Shown here: piece by piece, positions 31,634-31,885 of the stretch
Position numbering within the stretch: position 1 is the stretch's first letter
Layout of the letters: every line of letters begins with the position of its first letter
Origin: Lachnospiraceae bacterium UBA3310
GTDB taxonomy: Bacteria; Bacillota; Clostridia; Lachnospirales; Lachnospiraceae
DNA length: 31,885 nucleotides
Reading direction: 5' to 3'
Assembly (NCBI GenBank): GCA_002361355.1
Contig: DESQ01000007.1
Coordinates: 1-31,885 of the forward strand
Program-made: the position numbers and the translations under genes
The notes under the pieces: model-generated
Told to the model about the DNA's origin: nothing
The model's input: the letters and a program-made list of their open reading frames with translations, nothing else
The model's database searches: none

Positions 31634-31885
31634 ATGAGGACAGTAAAAGAAGTATCAAATGTAACAGGTATCAGCGTGCGCACGCTCCACTATTATGATG
31701 AAATCGGGCTGGTAAAGCCGACTGGAAAAAGTGAAGCGGGATACCGGCTTTATGACGATAAGGCGCTGGAGACACTACAGCAAGTATTGTTTTTCCGTGA
31801 GTTTGATATTCCTTTGAAAGAAATCAAAGCGATTATGGCAAATCCGGCTCTTGACAGGAATCAGATTTTACAAATGCAGAGGAAA
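31634..31885 (+). CDS. MerR-family (TipA-like) transcriptional regulator, 5' part
   Basis: The first 84 residues of a MerR regulator: MRTVKEVSNVTGISVRTLHY, then DEIGLVKP, GYRLYDDKALETLQQVLFF and IPLKEIKAIM, a full winged-helix DNA-binding domain followed by the start of the linker helix. The gene runs off the window. GGAGG (31620-31624) precedes the ATG by 9 bases. The wording fits the TipAS-containing group that senses antibiotics or other toxic compounds. It is probably autoregulated by the promoter just upstream. Confidence 0.92.
   Translation, partial: MRTVKEVSNVTGISVRTLHYYDEIGLVKPTGKSEAGYRLYDDKALETLQQVLFFREFDIPLKEIKAIMANPALDRNQILQMQRK

Noticed and set aside
1..31885. CRISPR arrays, tRNA or rRNA genes, insertion sequences
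   Set aside because: No regularly spaced repeats, cloverleaf-like genes, transposase ORFs or terminal inverted repeats were seen on reading the window.

Overview
The window looks like a piece of a Bacillota (Clostridia, probably Lachnospiraceae-like) chromosome. Reasons: strong AGGAGG-type ribosome sites, a C-terminal FeoB, a CD1871A-type micro-protein with a CXXC motif, an ECF vitamin transporter S component beside a MocR regulator, tandem MATE exporters, and PadR/HxlR/MerR one-component regulators. I see no rRNA, tRNA, CRISPR array, integrase or transposase. No gap without a gene exceeds about 200 bases.

Layout. (1) 1-8.6 kb, housekeeping and transport: the 3' end of feoB (frameshifted), a 46-aa ORF, a YbaK-type deacylase, a divergent MocR/ECF-S pair sharing an operator-promoter region, an exported thiol-redox module (TlpA-like lipoprotein, 50-aa CXXC protein, NapH-like Fe-S membrane protein) followed by a MATE transporter, then a PadR regulator divergent from a second MATE transporter with three matching palindromes between them. 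(2) 8.7-12.7 kb, an AT-rich defence segment: a SinI-family restriction endonuclease, a TdeIII-family restriction endonuclease, a third protein with a PD-(D/E)xK-like motif behind an OB/cold-shock-like N-terminus, and an AbiE toxin-antitoxin pair whose toxin has lost its C-terminus to a frameshift. No DNA methyltransferase is visible in the window. (3) 12.77-27.73 kb, a GC-richer, tightly packed five-gene operon of very large, poorly characterised proteins: a 2004-aa DUF6603-like protein, 394-aa, 300-aa and 1101-aa conserved-looking proteins, a 535-aa beta-rich protein and a 622-aa protein ending in a Hint (intein/hedgehog-type) self-processing domain. Counting the 2004-aa gene, that is six genes in one direction with gaps of 1-30 bases or 4-base overlaps. 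(4) 27.8-31.9 kb: a membrane-anchored XRE regulator, a short QueG-like Fe-S protein, an HxlR regulator, two tandem radical SAM paralogs and the start of a MerR/TipA-type regulator with its own long-spacer promoter.

The best candidate for an undescribed system is the 15-kb gene set at 12771-27727. It sits directly downstream of restriction and abortive-infection genes, none of its products has an obvious signal peptide, and its last gene carries a predicted autoproteolytic domain. I cannot assign its function from sequence alone. The family names for the restriction enzymes and DUF6603 rest on recalled motifs and would be settled by an HMM search.
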